Source: a virus
Length of the DNA: 30,624 nucleotides
Strand: one strand, 5' to 3'
IMG/VR virus record: IMGVR_UViG_3300008108_000227
Location: 1-30,624 of that record
A program made the position numbers and the translations under genes. The notes beneath the pieces were generated by a model, which saw only the letters and a list, made by a program, of their open reading frames with translations, made no database searches and was not told where the DNA came from. Within the stretch, counting starts at the first letter, position 1. Each line of letters begins with the position of its first letter. This document shows positions 7,115 to 14,144 of this stretch, one piece after another.

Positions 7115-8467
7115 ATGGCATCGAATCTCAAGCGTCTTCAGGAGCGGGCGGCCGGCATCTCGGCTCGCATGGCGGAACTCACTGCGGTCGAGGATCGCAG
7201 CGCCGACCAGACCAAGGAACTCCTCTCACTGTCGGCCCAGGCCGATCAGGTGAAGACGGACCTCGAATTCGAGGAGCGGATCGCGGCCAAGGAAGCCGAA
7301 CTCCGCTCGGTCGTCGAGAAGGCTGCTCCCGCCCCCGCCGCGGCCCCCGTGGCCGAGGTGAAGGACGAGCCCAAGAAGATCGAGATTCGGGGCATCGCTC
7401 CGCATCACACGCAACTCTCCGCGTTCAACGACGGCCCCGAGGCTGTCGAGAGCGCCTACCGCTGCGGCCGCTGGCTGCGTGCGGCGGTGTTCAAGAACGC
7501 CGACGACATTCGGTGGTGCAAGGAGCACGGCGTCGAGAACCGCGCCCTCGGCGAGAACTCCAACAGCACCGGCGGCGCGCTGGTGCCGGAGGAGTTTGCT
7601 GCCCGCGTGATTCGTCTTGTCGAAAACTATGGCACCTTCGCCGCGTCGAGCGTCGAGAAGGTGACGATGACCCGCGACACGATGATCGTGCCGAAGCGTG
7701 TCACCGGAACCACGGCTTACTTCGTCGGTGAAGGCACTGCCGTCACCGAGAGCGAGCCGACCTACTCGAACGTCCAGTTGATCGCCAAGAAACTGGCGGT
7801 TGGCACCCGGATGTCGAGCGAGGTTGTCGAAGATGCTCTGATCTCTCTGGCCGACGCCGTCGCGACCGAGTTCGCGACCTCGCTGGCCTACAAGATCGAC
7901 CTCTGCGGCTGGGTTGGCGACGGCACCTCGTCCTACGGTGGCATCCATGGCGCGGTCAACCGTGTCAACGACGGCACCCACACGGCGAGCATCGTGACCT
8001 CCGGCTCGACCCGCACTGGGTTCGAGACGCTGACCGTGACGGACTTCGTCAACATGATCGGCAAGATGCCGCTGTACGCTCGCTCGGGCGCTCAGTGGTA
8101 CATCTCGCCGGCCGGTTTCGCCTCCTCGATGGCTCGCCTCCGCTACGCGGCCGGCGGGAACACCGTCGAGACGGTGGGCGGCGGTGTCAACGAGACGTTC
8201 CTCGGCTTCCCGGTGAACCTCGTCCACGTCATGGACTCGACCCTCGGTGCAGACGCCGGCAAGGTCAAGGTTCTCTTCGCGAACCTCGGCCTGTCCTCGA
8301 TCTACGCCCGTCGCCGGGACTTCTCCGTGCGGATGTACGACCAAGTCTACGCCACGACCGATCAGTTGCTCCTCCAGGGCACGATGCGGTTCGACGTCGT
8401 CCACCACTCGCTGGGTGACAACACCACGGCGGGCCCGGTGATCGCTCTCAAGACCGCCGCGTCGTGA
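7115..8467 (+). CDS. Major capsid protein, HK97 fold, with N-terminal scaffold-like delta domain
   Basis: This is the main shell protein. The 450-residue product begins with a charged coiled-coil-like segment (residues about 1-70, LKRLQERAAG to VVEKA), then an Ala/Pro linker (70-80). This resembles the HK97 gp5 delta domain that acts as scaffold and is removed by the protease encoded just upstream. The core starts near residue 145 (ALGENSNSTGGALVPEEF), the usual start of mature HK97-type capsid proteins, and continues with the MTRDTMIVPK, EGTAVTESEPTY and LIAKKLAVGTRMSSEVVEDA motifs. The frame stays open upstream to 6980, but ATG 7115 is preceded by AGGAG at 7099-7103 and matches the family N-terminus. 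It is probably the most highly expressed gene here. Confidence 0.95.
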   Translation: MASNLKRLQERAAGISARMAELTAVEDRSADQTKELLSLSAQADQVKTDLEFEERIAAKEAELRSVVEKAAPAPAAAPVAEVKDEPKKIEIRGIAPHHTQLSAFNDGPEAVESAYRCGRWLRAAVFKNADDIRWCKEHGVENRALGENSNSTGGALVPEEFAARVIRLVENYGTFAASSVEKVTMTRDTMIVPKRVTGTTAYFVGEGTAVTESEPTYSNVQLIAKKLAVGTRMSSEVVEDALISLADAVATEFATSLAYKIDLCGWVGDGTSSYGGIHGAVNRVNDGTHTASIVTSGSTRTGFETLTVTDFVNMIGKMPLYARSGAQWYISPAGFASSMARLRYAAGGNTVETVGGGVNETFLGFPVNLVHVMDSTLGADAGKVKVLFANLGLSSIYARRRDFSVRMYDQVYATTDQLLLQGTMRFDVVHHSLGDNTTAGPVIALKTAAS

Positions 8468-8500
8468 ACCTGACATAGAAAACAAGGAGTACCCAGAACC

Positions 8501-8932
8501 ATGATTGCATCCCAGATGAGCAAGGTTGTCGCTGCGGTTCCGACTGCGGCCACGACCAACACCACGACCCTCGTGATTGACACGCTGTCGTGGGACTATG
8601 CCTCGGTCGCTGTTCTTCGTGCCTCGAACGCCGCGACGACGTTTGCCTCGACCCTCAAGGTCGAAGAGTCGGACGACAACTCGGCCTACTCGAACGTCAG
8701 CGGCTTCGTCGGCGGAACGGATTTCACGATCCCGACCGTGACGGACACCGCCAGCGTCGCTGTCGTGAAGTTGGACATCGACACCAAGGTGCGGAAGCGT
8801 TACCTGAAGGTGTCGGCTTGCCCCTCGACCTCCTCGGCAATCGCCGTGGCGATCTCGGGCCGGCTGTCCCGTGGCGATAGCGCCCCGACGACTGCCGCAG
8901 AGGCTGGTTGCATCGGCTGGGTCAAGGGCTGA
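8501..8932 (+). CDS. Probable head decoration or minor capsid protein
   Basis: The 143-residue product is Ser/Thr/Ala/Val-rich and reads as a beta-rich domain: alternating hydrophobic strands (TTTLVIDTL, YASVAVLRAS), a KVEESDDNSAYSNVSGFVGG segment, and DTKVRKRYLKVSACPSTSSAIAVAISGRLSRGDSAP. That last pattern (arginine-flanked RYLK strand, then a C-terminal LSRGDSAP) is seen in small proteins encoded right after capsid genes in many siphophages. It lies 33 bases after the capsid gene and has a good AAGGAG ribosome site 9-14 bases before ATG. Position and predicted strand content suggest a capsid-binding protein. No catalytic motif is seen, and the function is inference. Confidence 0.6.
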   Translation: MIASQMSKVVAAVPTAATTNTTTLVIDTLSWDYASVAVLRASNAATTFASTLKVEESDDNSAYSNVSGFVGGTDFTIPTVTDTASVAVVKLDIDTKVRKRYLKVSACPSTSSAIAVAISGRLSRGDSAPTTAAEAGCIGWVKG

Positions 8933-9014
8933 TCCCGATTCAAGCGGGACGGCCAATGACCGGCCGGTGAAGGCGCAAGGACGCGCGCCCGCTCCCGTCA
9001 AAAGGAGCGAACCG

Positions 9015-9743
9015 ATGAAGTTGCGTGTTGGAAACGTCGAGGCAGACGCACGAGTCGCGGCGGTCATGTCGACCCCGCGACTCGCGTTTACCGACAACCT
9101 CCTCTGCGTCTCGGCAGCCCTCGCACCTCACGGCCTCTCGCCGATCAAGGTGACTGGTGCCTACTGGTCGCAGTCGCTCGCCAAGGGGATGTCGAGCGTC
9201 ATCGACACGCACGACTTCATCCTGACAGTCGATTACGACACCGTCTTCAACGCGAAGACTGTCGAGGCTCTCCTCGCCCTTATGCTTCACAGCGGGGTTG
9301 ACGCCATCGCTCCGCTTCAGATGAAGCGAGAGACGGACTCGGTCATGTTCTCCATGCCCGGAGTCTCCCCCGACGACAAGTGTCAGGTCGACGGTTCGTG
9401 GTTCGAGAAGCCTGTTCAGTTGGTCGGCACTGCTCACTTCGGGCTGACGTTCCTGCGGACTTCTGCCCTCAAGCGGATGCCGAAGCCCTGGTTCGAGTCG
9501 ACGCCGAACAAAGATGGCGAGTTCACGGGCGGTCATATCGACGAAGATGTGTCGTTCTGGAACAAGTGGCTGGCCGTCGGCAACACGCTCGGTATGGCAA
9601 CGGGGGTCAGTGTGGGTCACTGCGAGTTGATGGTGACGTGGCCGAGCCTGGGGGCTCCAGACAACAAGATTCAACAGCACTCGACGGAGTATTGGAACAG
9701 CGGACAGAAGGCACCAAAGGAAGCCTGGGGAGCCATCCAATGA
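9015..9743 (+). CDS. GT-A fold glycosyltransferase (GT2-like)
   Basis: The 242-residue protein has the hallmarks of a nucleotide-sugar-dependent GT-A transferase: an early strand VAAVMSTPRLAF, a DXD-like metal motif TVDYDTVF (Asp73, Asp75), the acceptor-region GTAHFGLTFLRTSALKRM (138-155), and an HIDEDVSFWNKWLAVG segment (174-189) like the catalytic ED motif of GT2 enzymes. A VSVGH with His202 follows, a common metal-ligand position. The frame is open upstream to 8871, but ATG 9015 has AAAGGAG at 9001-9007 (preceded by further A) and begins a sensible N-terminus. The gene sits among capsid and connector genes, so virion-protein glycosylation is a reasonable inference; modification of host surface or DNA is not excluded. 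Confidence 0.85.
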   Translation: MKLRVGNVEADARVAAVMSTPRLAFTDNLLCVSAALAPHGLSPIKVTGAYWSQSLAKGMSSVIDTHDFILTVDYDTVFNAKTVEALLALMLHSGVDAIAPLQMKRETDSVMFSMPGVSPDDKCQVDGSWFEKPVQLVGTAHFGLTFLRTSALKRMPKPWFESTPNKDGEFTGGHIDEDVSFWNKWLAVGNTLGMATGVSVGHCELMVTWPSLGAPDNKIQQHSTEYWNSGQKAPKEAWGAIQ

Positions 9744-9943
9744 AAATCCGCATCGTCCGAGGTTTCGACGCCTACGAGCCTGGACAAGTCTTCGAGGACT
9801 GGCCGGGCGGCATGTGCGAAATCCTCATCGCCCGCGGCCTGATCGAGGAAGTCAAGGACAAGGTCGTCGAGCGGAGCATCGACGAGCCGGAGGTGGAGAC
9901 GGCTGAAGCCTCGCCGAGAGCAGTCAAGAAGCCACGAAAGTAG
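9740..9943 (+). CDS. Small conserved phage head-region protein
   Basis: A 67-residue protein starts at the ATGA overlap with the glycosyltransferase stop, which fixes the start. The N-terminal half (MKIRIVRGFDAYEPGQVFEDWPGG, then MCEILIARGLIEEV) matches a pattern found in small proteins between capsid and connector genes of many phages: a beta strand, a PGQVF turn, and a helix ending ARGLIEE. The C-terminus is basic (RAVKKPRK). The role is unknown; it may assist head assembly or bind nucleic acid. Confidence 0.75.
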   Translation: MKIRIVRGFDAYEPGQVFEDWPGGMCEILIARGLIEEVKDKVVERSIDEPEVETAEASPRAVKKPRK

Positions 9944-9955
9944 CAAGGGAATGCA

Positions 9956-10600
9956 ATGGACACGATTGTCTTCGGCACGCCGCACCCGCCGAACTCGACG
10001 CTGACCCCATACCGGAGCCTCGTCCGCGTGACGAGCCCGGCCGTCGAGCCCGTCACGCTCTCGATGGCGAAGACGCAGTGTCGAATCGACACAAGCGCCG
10101 AGGATGAGTACATCCAAAATCTGATCGCCGTGGCGAGGCAGTATGTCGAGGACGTGCTCGACATCACGCTCTGCACAACCGTCTGGGAAACTCGCTACGA
10201 CCTGTTTCCAATCTGGGCGATCGTCCTGCCGCGGGCCCCGATGGCCGCCGGGAACGTCACCGTGACCTACCGGAATGGCGACGGGACGACGGCTACCCTC
10301 ACAAGCGCCGCCGGCGACTTCCAAGTCGACACCAAGTCGATCCCAGGCCGCATCTTCCCGCTCTGGGCGAGGGCGTGGCCCCCGACCCGAGGCGACGAGA
10401 ATAGCGTCGTCGTGCAGTTCACGGCCGGCTACGGTGCGGACGGCACGAATGTGCCCCCGGTCGCCAAGCACCTCATTCTCATGCTCGTGGCACACCTCTT
10501 TGAATCGAGGCAACCGGCCGTCGTCGGCGGCGTCACCTCGGTGCCGTACACGTTCGACACGCTTCTGGCCGCCAGCGGCCTGGGGATCAACTACCGATGA
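9956..10600 (+). CDS. Head-tail connector protein, gp6-like
   Basis: The connector (HK97 gp6 / SPP1 gp15-like) forms the ring under the portal. The 214-residue protein has the standard helical opening EPVTLSMAKTQCRID, EDEYIQNLIAVARQYVEDVLDITL (residues about 35-75), where these proteins bear 'L..AK.hLRi' and 'I..ai..A...vE...g..l'. A beta-rich insertion follows (VTVTYRNGDGTTATLT), then VPPVAKHLILMLVAHLFESRQP, the typical C-terminal helix. Length fits the long form of the family. A GGGA-type ribosome site lies just before ATG, and the gene ends in an ATGA overlap with the next. Confidence 0.88.
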   Translation: MDTIVFGTPHPPNSTLTPYRSLVRVTSPAVEPVTLSMAKTQCRIDTSAEDEYIQNLIAVARQYVEDVLDITLCTTVWETRYDLFPIWAIVLPRAPMAAGNVTVTYRNGDGTTATLTSAAGDFQVDTKSIPGRIFPLWARAWPPTRGDENSVVVQFTAGYGADGTNVPPVAKHLILMLVAHLFESRQPAVVGGVTSVPYTFDTLLAASGLGINYR

Positions 10601-10926
10601 CCATCCGCGCCCGAATCGACACCGACGTCATCTACCACAACTCGACCGACACGACGTTCACCATCGGGTCGCTGTCCGAGCACTCGATGGCAACGGCGAC
10701 ATCGGCCTTGACCGTCGCCGGCACGGCCACGACGGCCGCCACGCAGATCGTCGGCTCCGGCCCGCTGTCCACCCTGGCCGTCAAGAACACCGGCACCACC
10801 GTGCTGCGGCTGGCCGGCGCGATCGACGTTCCGGCCGGGCGGGTGGCCGTCATACCGACGACCGCGACGATCACAGTCTCGACGCCCAGCGGCTCCTGCC
10901 CCTACACCGCACTCTGGATTGGCTGA
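10597..10926 (+). CDS. Small beta-rich virion-associated protein, unrecognised
   Basis: The 109-residue protein starts at an ATGA overlap with the connector gene. It is almost entirely short hydrophobic and Thr-rich strands without charged helices: MATATSALTVAGTATTAA, LSTLAVKNTGTTVLRLAG, VPAGRVAVIPTTATITVS, ending CPYTALWIG. The plan of strand, NTGT turn, P-A-G-containing strand and final aromatic strand recurs in the proteins at 18013 and 30252. I do not recognise a named family. It lies between connector and head-closure genes and is probably a virion component. Confidence 0.65.
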   Translation: MTIRARIDTDVIYHNSTDTTFTIGSLSEHSMATATSALTVAGTATTAATQIVGSGPLSTLAVKNTGTTVLRLAGAIDVPAGRVAVIPTTATITVSTPSGSCPYTALWIG

Positions 10927-10928
10927 CC

Positions 10929-11243
10929 ATGAAGATCGGCCTCATGCGCGAGCGGGTGACGATCCAGGCTCCAGTGGATCAACAGAACCCGTTCGGAGAG
11001 GCGACGGTCGAGTGGCAGAACGTCGGCGAGGTGTGGGCAAGCGTGGCTGGCGTCAGCACCAGAGACTATTTCTCGGCGCAGCAGTCAGGCGTGCTCGTGA
11101 CGCATCGCATCTTCATCAGGGCGTATCCGGGGCTGACGCACCAGCACAGGCTCGTGTGGCGAGGCCGGCACCTTGAGATCACCAGCATCCTCGAACGCGA
11201 GATGCGGACGGTCTACGAACTCTTGGCGAGGGAAGACCCATGA
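10929..11243 (+). CDS. Head closure (head-tail joining) protein, SPP1 gp16-like
   Basis: The 104-residue product begins MKIGLMRERVTIQAP, the signature opening of head-tail joining proteins (a strand with R-x-R-V-x-I), continues with DQQNPFGEATVEWQNVGEVWASVAGVSTRDYF, and ends with VLVTHRIFIRAYPGLTHQHRLVWRGRHLEITSI and REMRTVYELLARE. These are the beta-barrel motifs of SPP1 gp16 / HK97 gp7-type stoppers that close the head after packaging. The start at ATG 10929 follows the previous stop by two bases. The frame is open far upstream but only in a shadow of other genes. Confidence 0.88.
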   Translation: MKIGLMRERVTIQAPVDQQNPFGEATVEWQNVGEVWASVAGVSTRDYFSAQQSGVLVTHRIFIRAYPGLTHQHRLVWRGRHLEITSILEREMRTVYELLAREDP

Positions 11244-11992
11244 TCACCCAAGGACAGGGTTCACCTCGTGACTTCGGCGGCCAGTCCGGCAAGCAACTGA
11301 CCGAGGGGTTCGTCACCGTTCAGACGGCCGGCGCTCGCGAGGTGGCCGAGCAACTGCGGGCACTCGCGAACAAGGTCGGCGAAGACGCCGACAGGCTCCT
11401 CGGCGACGCCTGCCGAAAGGCGGCCGGTGTTATTCAGTCGAGGTACAAGTCACGGGTCGGCAACGTCACGGGGAATCTCAAGAAGTCCGTCAGGATCAGG
11501 ACGAAGGTCTATCCGCAGGACGGTGCCGTCATCGCCATCGTCGGGCCGCTCCAGACAGGACGCGGAGCCAGCCAGGAGGGGGCCGAGTCGGGCAACCACG
11601 CATGGCTCGTGGAGTTTGGAACCGGCCGCCGAAAGCCCGGCACGAACGGCCGCCGGACGTACCTGAACGTCCACCAGATGATCAACGGCAGGATGCGTCG
11701 AGCAGGGTCGTTCAACAATGATCAGTTCGCCAATATGTCGAAGGGCCACTACTACCTTATGGGCTCGATCAATGAGCCGACGAGGCAGGCTCGCATGGGC
11801 AATGGCTACCCGCACGACTTCGGCGTGACGAACGGGAAAATGCACCCGATCACCCTCCACCCCGGCGAAACCTACGGGGCCATGCCGCCAAAGCACGCCA
11901 TGGAGCAGGCTATTTCAGAGTCCGGCTCCGAGGCTCTGAACGTCCTCATCAACGGCATACAGAGCAAAATCAACGGGATGCTGGGTCAATGA
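11240..11992 (+). CDS. Neck/tail component, HK97 gp10-like
   Basis: The 250-residue product belongs by motif to the gp10-like family at the head-tail neck: an N-terminal helix VTVQTAGAREVAEQLRALANKVGEDADRLL, AARKA-type helix with VIQSRYKSR, then GNLKKSVRIRTK (about residues 77-88) and HAWLVEFGTGRRKPG (about 118-132), the family's most recognisable segment. A C-terminal PKHAMEQAISESG helix is also typical. Length is above the common 130-160 residues because of an insertion (residues about 140-205) with Gly/Asn/Tyr-rich sequence of unknown role. It overlaps both neighbours by ATGA. Confidence 0.82.
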   Translation: MITQGQGSPRDFGGQSGKQLTEGFVTVQTAGAREVAEQLRALANKVGEDADRLLGDACRKAAGVIQSRYKSRVGNVTGNLKKSVRIRTKVYPQDGAVIAIVGPLQTGRGASQEGAESGNHAWLVEFGTGRRKPGTNGRRTYLNVHQMINGRMRRAGSFNNDQFANMSKGHYYLMGSINEPTRQARMGNGYPHDFGVTNGKMHPITLHPGETYGAMPPKHAMEQAISESGSEALNVLINGIQSKINGMLGQ

Positions 11993-12414
11993 TCATCTCT
12001 CCCGAGAAACACGTCTGGCTGCGGCTGGTCACCACGCCGGAAGTGGCGAGGACGGCAGGCTTTCAGGTCTACGCCGTCGCCGTGCCGAAGGCGGCCACTA
12101 TGCCGTTCTGCGTTTACCGGCGGGCCAACATCACCCGCGAGTCGACGCTGGCGGGGCCGATCTTCCTCCCGCTTGTTAACCTCCAGATTGCCACTTGGGG
12201 GAAGAACTACGACGAGGCTCGCGAGTTGGCTGACGAGGTCCGGCTCGCGCTGGACGGCCGAATCGGCACACTCGCCGGTTGTACAATACATGATATGAGG
12301 CTTGTCTCCGAAACGGATGACTACCTCGATCCGTCGGCCGTGGGAGCGCAACTTCCGCCGGCCTACGAAGTGCGGCAGTTGTACCAGATTCGATGGAGTG
12401 AATCCGAGGGGTAA
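11989..12414 (+). CDS. Tail terminator / tail completion protein, DUF3168-like
   Basis: The 141-residue protein has the pattern of gp17-like tail completion proteins: an N-terminal helix (EKHVWLRLVTTPEVARTA), FQVYAVAVPKAATMPFCVYRR (strands), LVNLQIATWGKNYDEARELADEVRLAL (about residues 63-90), a strand-turn segment, and a final beta strand YEVRQLYQIRW. Tail terminators cap the tail tube and join it to the head. It starts in an ATGA overlap and is followed by the tail-tube-like genes, the expected position. Confidence 0.83.
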   Translation: MIISPEKHVWLRLVTTPEVARTAGFQVYAVAVPKAATMPFCVYRRANITRESTLAGPIFLPLVNLQIATWGKNYDEARELADEVRLALDGRIGTLAGCTIHDMRLVSETDDYLDPSAVGAQLPPAYEVRQLYQIRWSESEG

Positions 12415-12416
12415 CA

Positions 12417-12752
12417 ATGGCTTACACCGTATCACAAGGCGTCTCCTGCACCCTCGGCGGCTCGGCCGTCGCGAACGTGACCCAGGTCACGGTCAATGAG
12501 ACGTGCCCGACGGTCGAAACGTCGGACATGAGCATCGCGAACAACGGATACAAGACGTTCATCAAGGGCCTGCCGGACGCCGCCGACATCACGATCAACC
12601 ACATCGGCTCCGCGTTGACAATTGGCGACAAGCCCGGCGGGTTCTCCTGCGGCAGCATCTCGTTCACTGGGGCCACAGTGATGTCGAGCGAGGTTGCGTA
12701 CCGCGTCGGCGAGATCGTCGCCTACTCCACAACCGTGCGGGCATCGAACTAA
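12417..12752 (+). CDS. Tail-tube-like protein A
   Basis: The 111-residue protein is beta-rich: MAYTVSQGVSCTLGGSAVANVTQVTVNE, then PTVETSDMSIANNGYKTFIKGLPDAADITINH, GDKPGGFSCGSISFTG and EIVAYSTTVRASN. The pattern of strand, 'E-T/D-M/T' turn, 'K-x-L/F-x-x-G', strand is typical of tail tube subunits. Two further genes of similar plan follow, suggesting a set of paralogues. It lies after the tail terminator and before the tail chaperones, where the major tail protein is expected. GAGGGG at 12407-12412 precedes ATG. It is small for a tail tube protein. Confidence 0.68.
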   Translation: MAYTVSQGVSCTLGGSAVANVTQVTVNETCPTVETSDMSIANNGYKTFIKGLPDAADITINHIGSALTIGDKPGGFSCGSISFTGATVMSSEVAYRVGEIVAYSTTVRASN

Positions 12753-12788
12753 CCTCTACCCTATACGCCACCACAAGGAGTCGTTCCA

Positions 12789-13109
12789 GTGCCAGCCGCT
12801 CTTTCTTCGACCGGAATCACGTTCTCCGGCAGCACCTACGCCTGTGCCAGCGTCACTGTCCGCGACTCCGCGGAGCAGTTGGACGTCACGACTCTCACCG
12901 ACACCCAGAAGCAGTACCAGAACTCGCCGCTGAAGAACGGCTCGGAAGCGACGCTGGAGTTCATGGGGTACGGACCTCGGGCAGGAGCAACTGGAGCGTT
13001 CTCGGCTCCGGGCGTTGCCAACCTCGGCGCGACCGTGACTTCGTCGAGTGTGACGTTCGCCGTGAACAACATCATTCGGTCGCAGGCGACGCTTCAGTTC
13101 TCTCCGTAA
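12789..13109 (+). CDS. Tail-tube-like protein B (GTG start)
   Basis: The 106-residue product is decided by GTG at 12789 with AAGGAG at 12775-12780, spacing 8. It reads SSTGITFSGSTYACASVTVRDS, then EQLDVTTLTDTQKQYQNSPLKNGSEATLEFMG and SSVTFAVNNIIRSQATLQFSP. 'AEQLDVTTL' and 'PLKNGSEATLEF' are characteristic of small tail tube subunits with the 'vdvTt..d..k.y.pgl.d.g...l.f' motif. It is probably a main tail tube component; which of A, B and C is the major one cannot be told from sequence. Confidence 0.68.
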   Translation: MPAALSSTGITFSGSTYACASVTVRDSAEQLDVTTLTDTQKQYQNSPLKNGSEATLEFMGYGPRAGATGAFSAPGVANLGATVTSSSVTFAVNNIIRSQATLQFSP

Positions 13110-13123
13110 CGATCGGCTGATCA

Positions 13124-13498
13124 ATGCCCCCCCCCTCGCCAAAGGTAGCGCAGGGCGCGACTTTTTCGTTCCCTGGCATTTCGGGCAAGCCGACTCGCGT
13201 GACCGTTGAGTCGCAGACGCCCGAGATCGTGAACATGACTGCCGCCAGTGACGGTGCTGACAAGAATGTACTCGTGCCAACTGGTGTAAAAACAGGCGGA
13301 TCTGTGACGGTTGAGTTCTTCTCAAGTGGCGACCCTACCACGAGCATCGGGACACTCGGCCAACTCCGTTTTACATCCGACGGTTTTAGCGCGTCGAAAC
13401 AAGTGATTCTTGAGTCTGTGTCCGTGTCAGCGCAGGCGGGCGACGTCGTCAAGGGTACGGCGAAGTTCTTATTTACTGACTACTACCAGAACGGCTAG
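13124..13498 (+). CDS. Tail-tube-like protein C
   Basis: The 124-residue product has strands VTVESQTPEIVNMTAASDGADKN, SVTVEFFSSG, LGQLRFTSDGF, and a long C-terminal region KQVILESVSVSAQAGDVVKGTAKFLFTDYY. The 'EIVNMTAASD' and 'GDVVKGTAKF' segments match the tail tube pattern seen in A and B. The coding sequence begins with ATG followed by nine C, giving Met-Pro-Pro-Pro. No strong ribosome site is visible; the intergenic gap is 14 bases. If the C-run is miscounted, the start shifts. Confidence 0.68.
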   Translation: MPPPSPKVAQGATFSFPGISGKPTRVTVESQTPEIVNMTAASDGADKNVLVPTGVKTGGSVTVEFFSSGDPTTSIGTLGQLRFTSDGFSASKQVILESVSVSAQAGDVVKGTAKFLFTDYYQNG

Positions 13499-13505
13499 AG
13501 GTTTT

Positions 13506-13877
13506 ATGGCTCTCAATAAGGCTGCGATTCTCGCCGCCGGCGACTCGAAGACCGAGAAGGTCAACGTCCCCGAGTGGGGCGGCGACGTGTTCATCAAGAC
13601 GATCACTGGCTTTGACCGCGATCGTTTTGAGGACGGCTACTCCGAGCAGAAGATGAAGAACTTCCGTTCGCGATTCCTCGTCCTGACGCTCTGCGACGAC
13701 AAGGGCGACAGGCTGTTCACCGACGCCGAGGTCGACGAACTGTCGAAGAAGTCAAGCCTCGTGATCAACCGGCTCTTCGAGAAGGCGTGGTCCCTGAACG
13801 CCTTCACCAACGAGGCTGTGGACTCGCTGGGAAACGATTCGACCGTCGTCCCGAGCGACGGTTCTATTTCCGCCTAG
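13506..13877 (+). CDS. Tail assembly chaperone, unshifted (gpG-like) product
   Basis: The 123-residue protein begins MALNKAAILAAGDSKTEKVNVPEWGGDVFIKT, the common opening of tail assembly chaperones of siphophages (AAGD, VPEWGG), and continues FDRDRFEDGY, FRSRFLVLTLCDDKGDRLFTDAEVDELSKKS, and VINRLFEKAWSLNAFTNEAVDSLGN. This is the short form made without frameshifting. ATG 13506 lies eight bases after the previous stop with AGAGG near 13497-13501. Codon 110 (AAC) is the last codon of the slip site. The chaperone pair coats the tape measure during tail assembly. Confidence 0.88.
   Translation: MALNKAAILAAGDSKTEKVNVPEWGGDVFIKTITGFDRDRFEDGYSEQKMKNFRSRFLVLTLCDDKGDRLFTDAEVDELSKKSSLVINRLFEKAWSLNAFTNEAVDSLGNDSTVVPSDGSISA
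13829..13862 (+). promoter_or_regulatory. Programmed -1 ribosomal frameshift signal (GGGAAAC + hairpin)
   Basis: The heptamer G GGA AAC spans 13829-13835 in the chaperone frame, exactly X XXY YYZ. Six bases later a 7-bp perfect stem, ACCGTCG (13842-13848) with CGACGGT (13856-13862), closes a 7-base loop. Lambda uses GGGAAAG for the gpG/gpGT shift, so both position and form fit the known family. Slippage leads into the next reading frame (13835-14143). Confidence 0.93.
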
Positions 13878-14143
13878 CGCTCGCACTCGGGAAGACGGTC
13901 AAGCAACTCCTTCAAGAGATCGACAGTGAGGAGTTGAGCGAGTGGTTTGCCTACGACCAGCGATGGCCGTTGCCTGACCACTGGCAGCAGACGGCAAGGC
14001 TGTGTCGGATCGTGATGGCATCGTCCGGCAACTACAAGAAGCACGACATTCCAGATGAGTCTGCTTTCATCCCCACCGCCAGACGCCCCGTGCAGGGCGA
14101 GCAGGAGATGATCGCGGAGTTCAAGAAGTTGCAGGGGCTCTGA
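13835..14143 (+). CDS. Downstream half of frameshifted tail assembly chaperone (gpT-like)
   Basis: This frame is expressed as a C-terminal extension after -1 slippage at 13829-13835: the long product joins 110 residues of the upstream frame to about 102 residues here, total about 212. The region reads RFYFRLALALGKTVKQLLQEIDSEELSEWFAYDQRWPLP, then DHWQQTARLCRIVMASSGNYKK and DESAFIPTARRP. 'LALALGKTVKQLL...ELSEWFAY' matches the tail chaperone downstream domain of many siphophages. It ends one base before the tape measure start. No start codon with a ribosome site in this frame would make a sensible independent protein. Confidence 0.9.
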   Translation, partial: RFDRRPERRFYFRLALALGKTVKQLLQEIDSEELSEWFAYDQRWPLPDHWQQTARLCRIVMASSGNYKKHDIPDESAFIPTARRPVQGEQEMIAEFKKLQGL

Positions 14144-14144
14144 C

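Noticed and set aside
8933-8967. Short hairpins (TCCCG/CGGGA and CCGGCCGG) after the decoration gene as a terminator
   Set aside because: Stems of 4-5 bp, no T-run, and expected often in GC-rich DNA.
7226-9097. 623-codon open frame on the minus strand
   Set aside because: It is antisense to the capsid gene and the protein at 8501, has an Arg/Gly/Asp/Val-heavy composition typical of shadows in GC-rich DNA, and no motif or ribosome site.
12281-12298. AT-rich TACAAT-containing stretch as a promoter
   Set aside because: It lies inside the tail terminator gene with no -35 partner and no independent gene start nearby that needs it.
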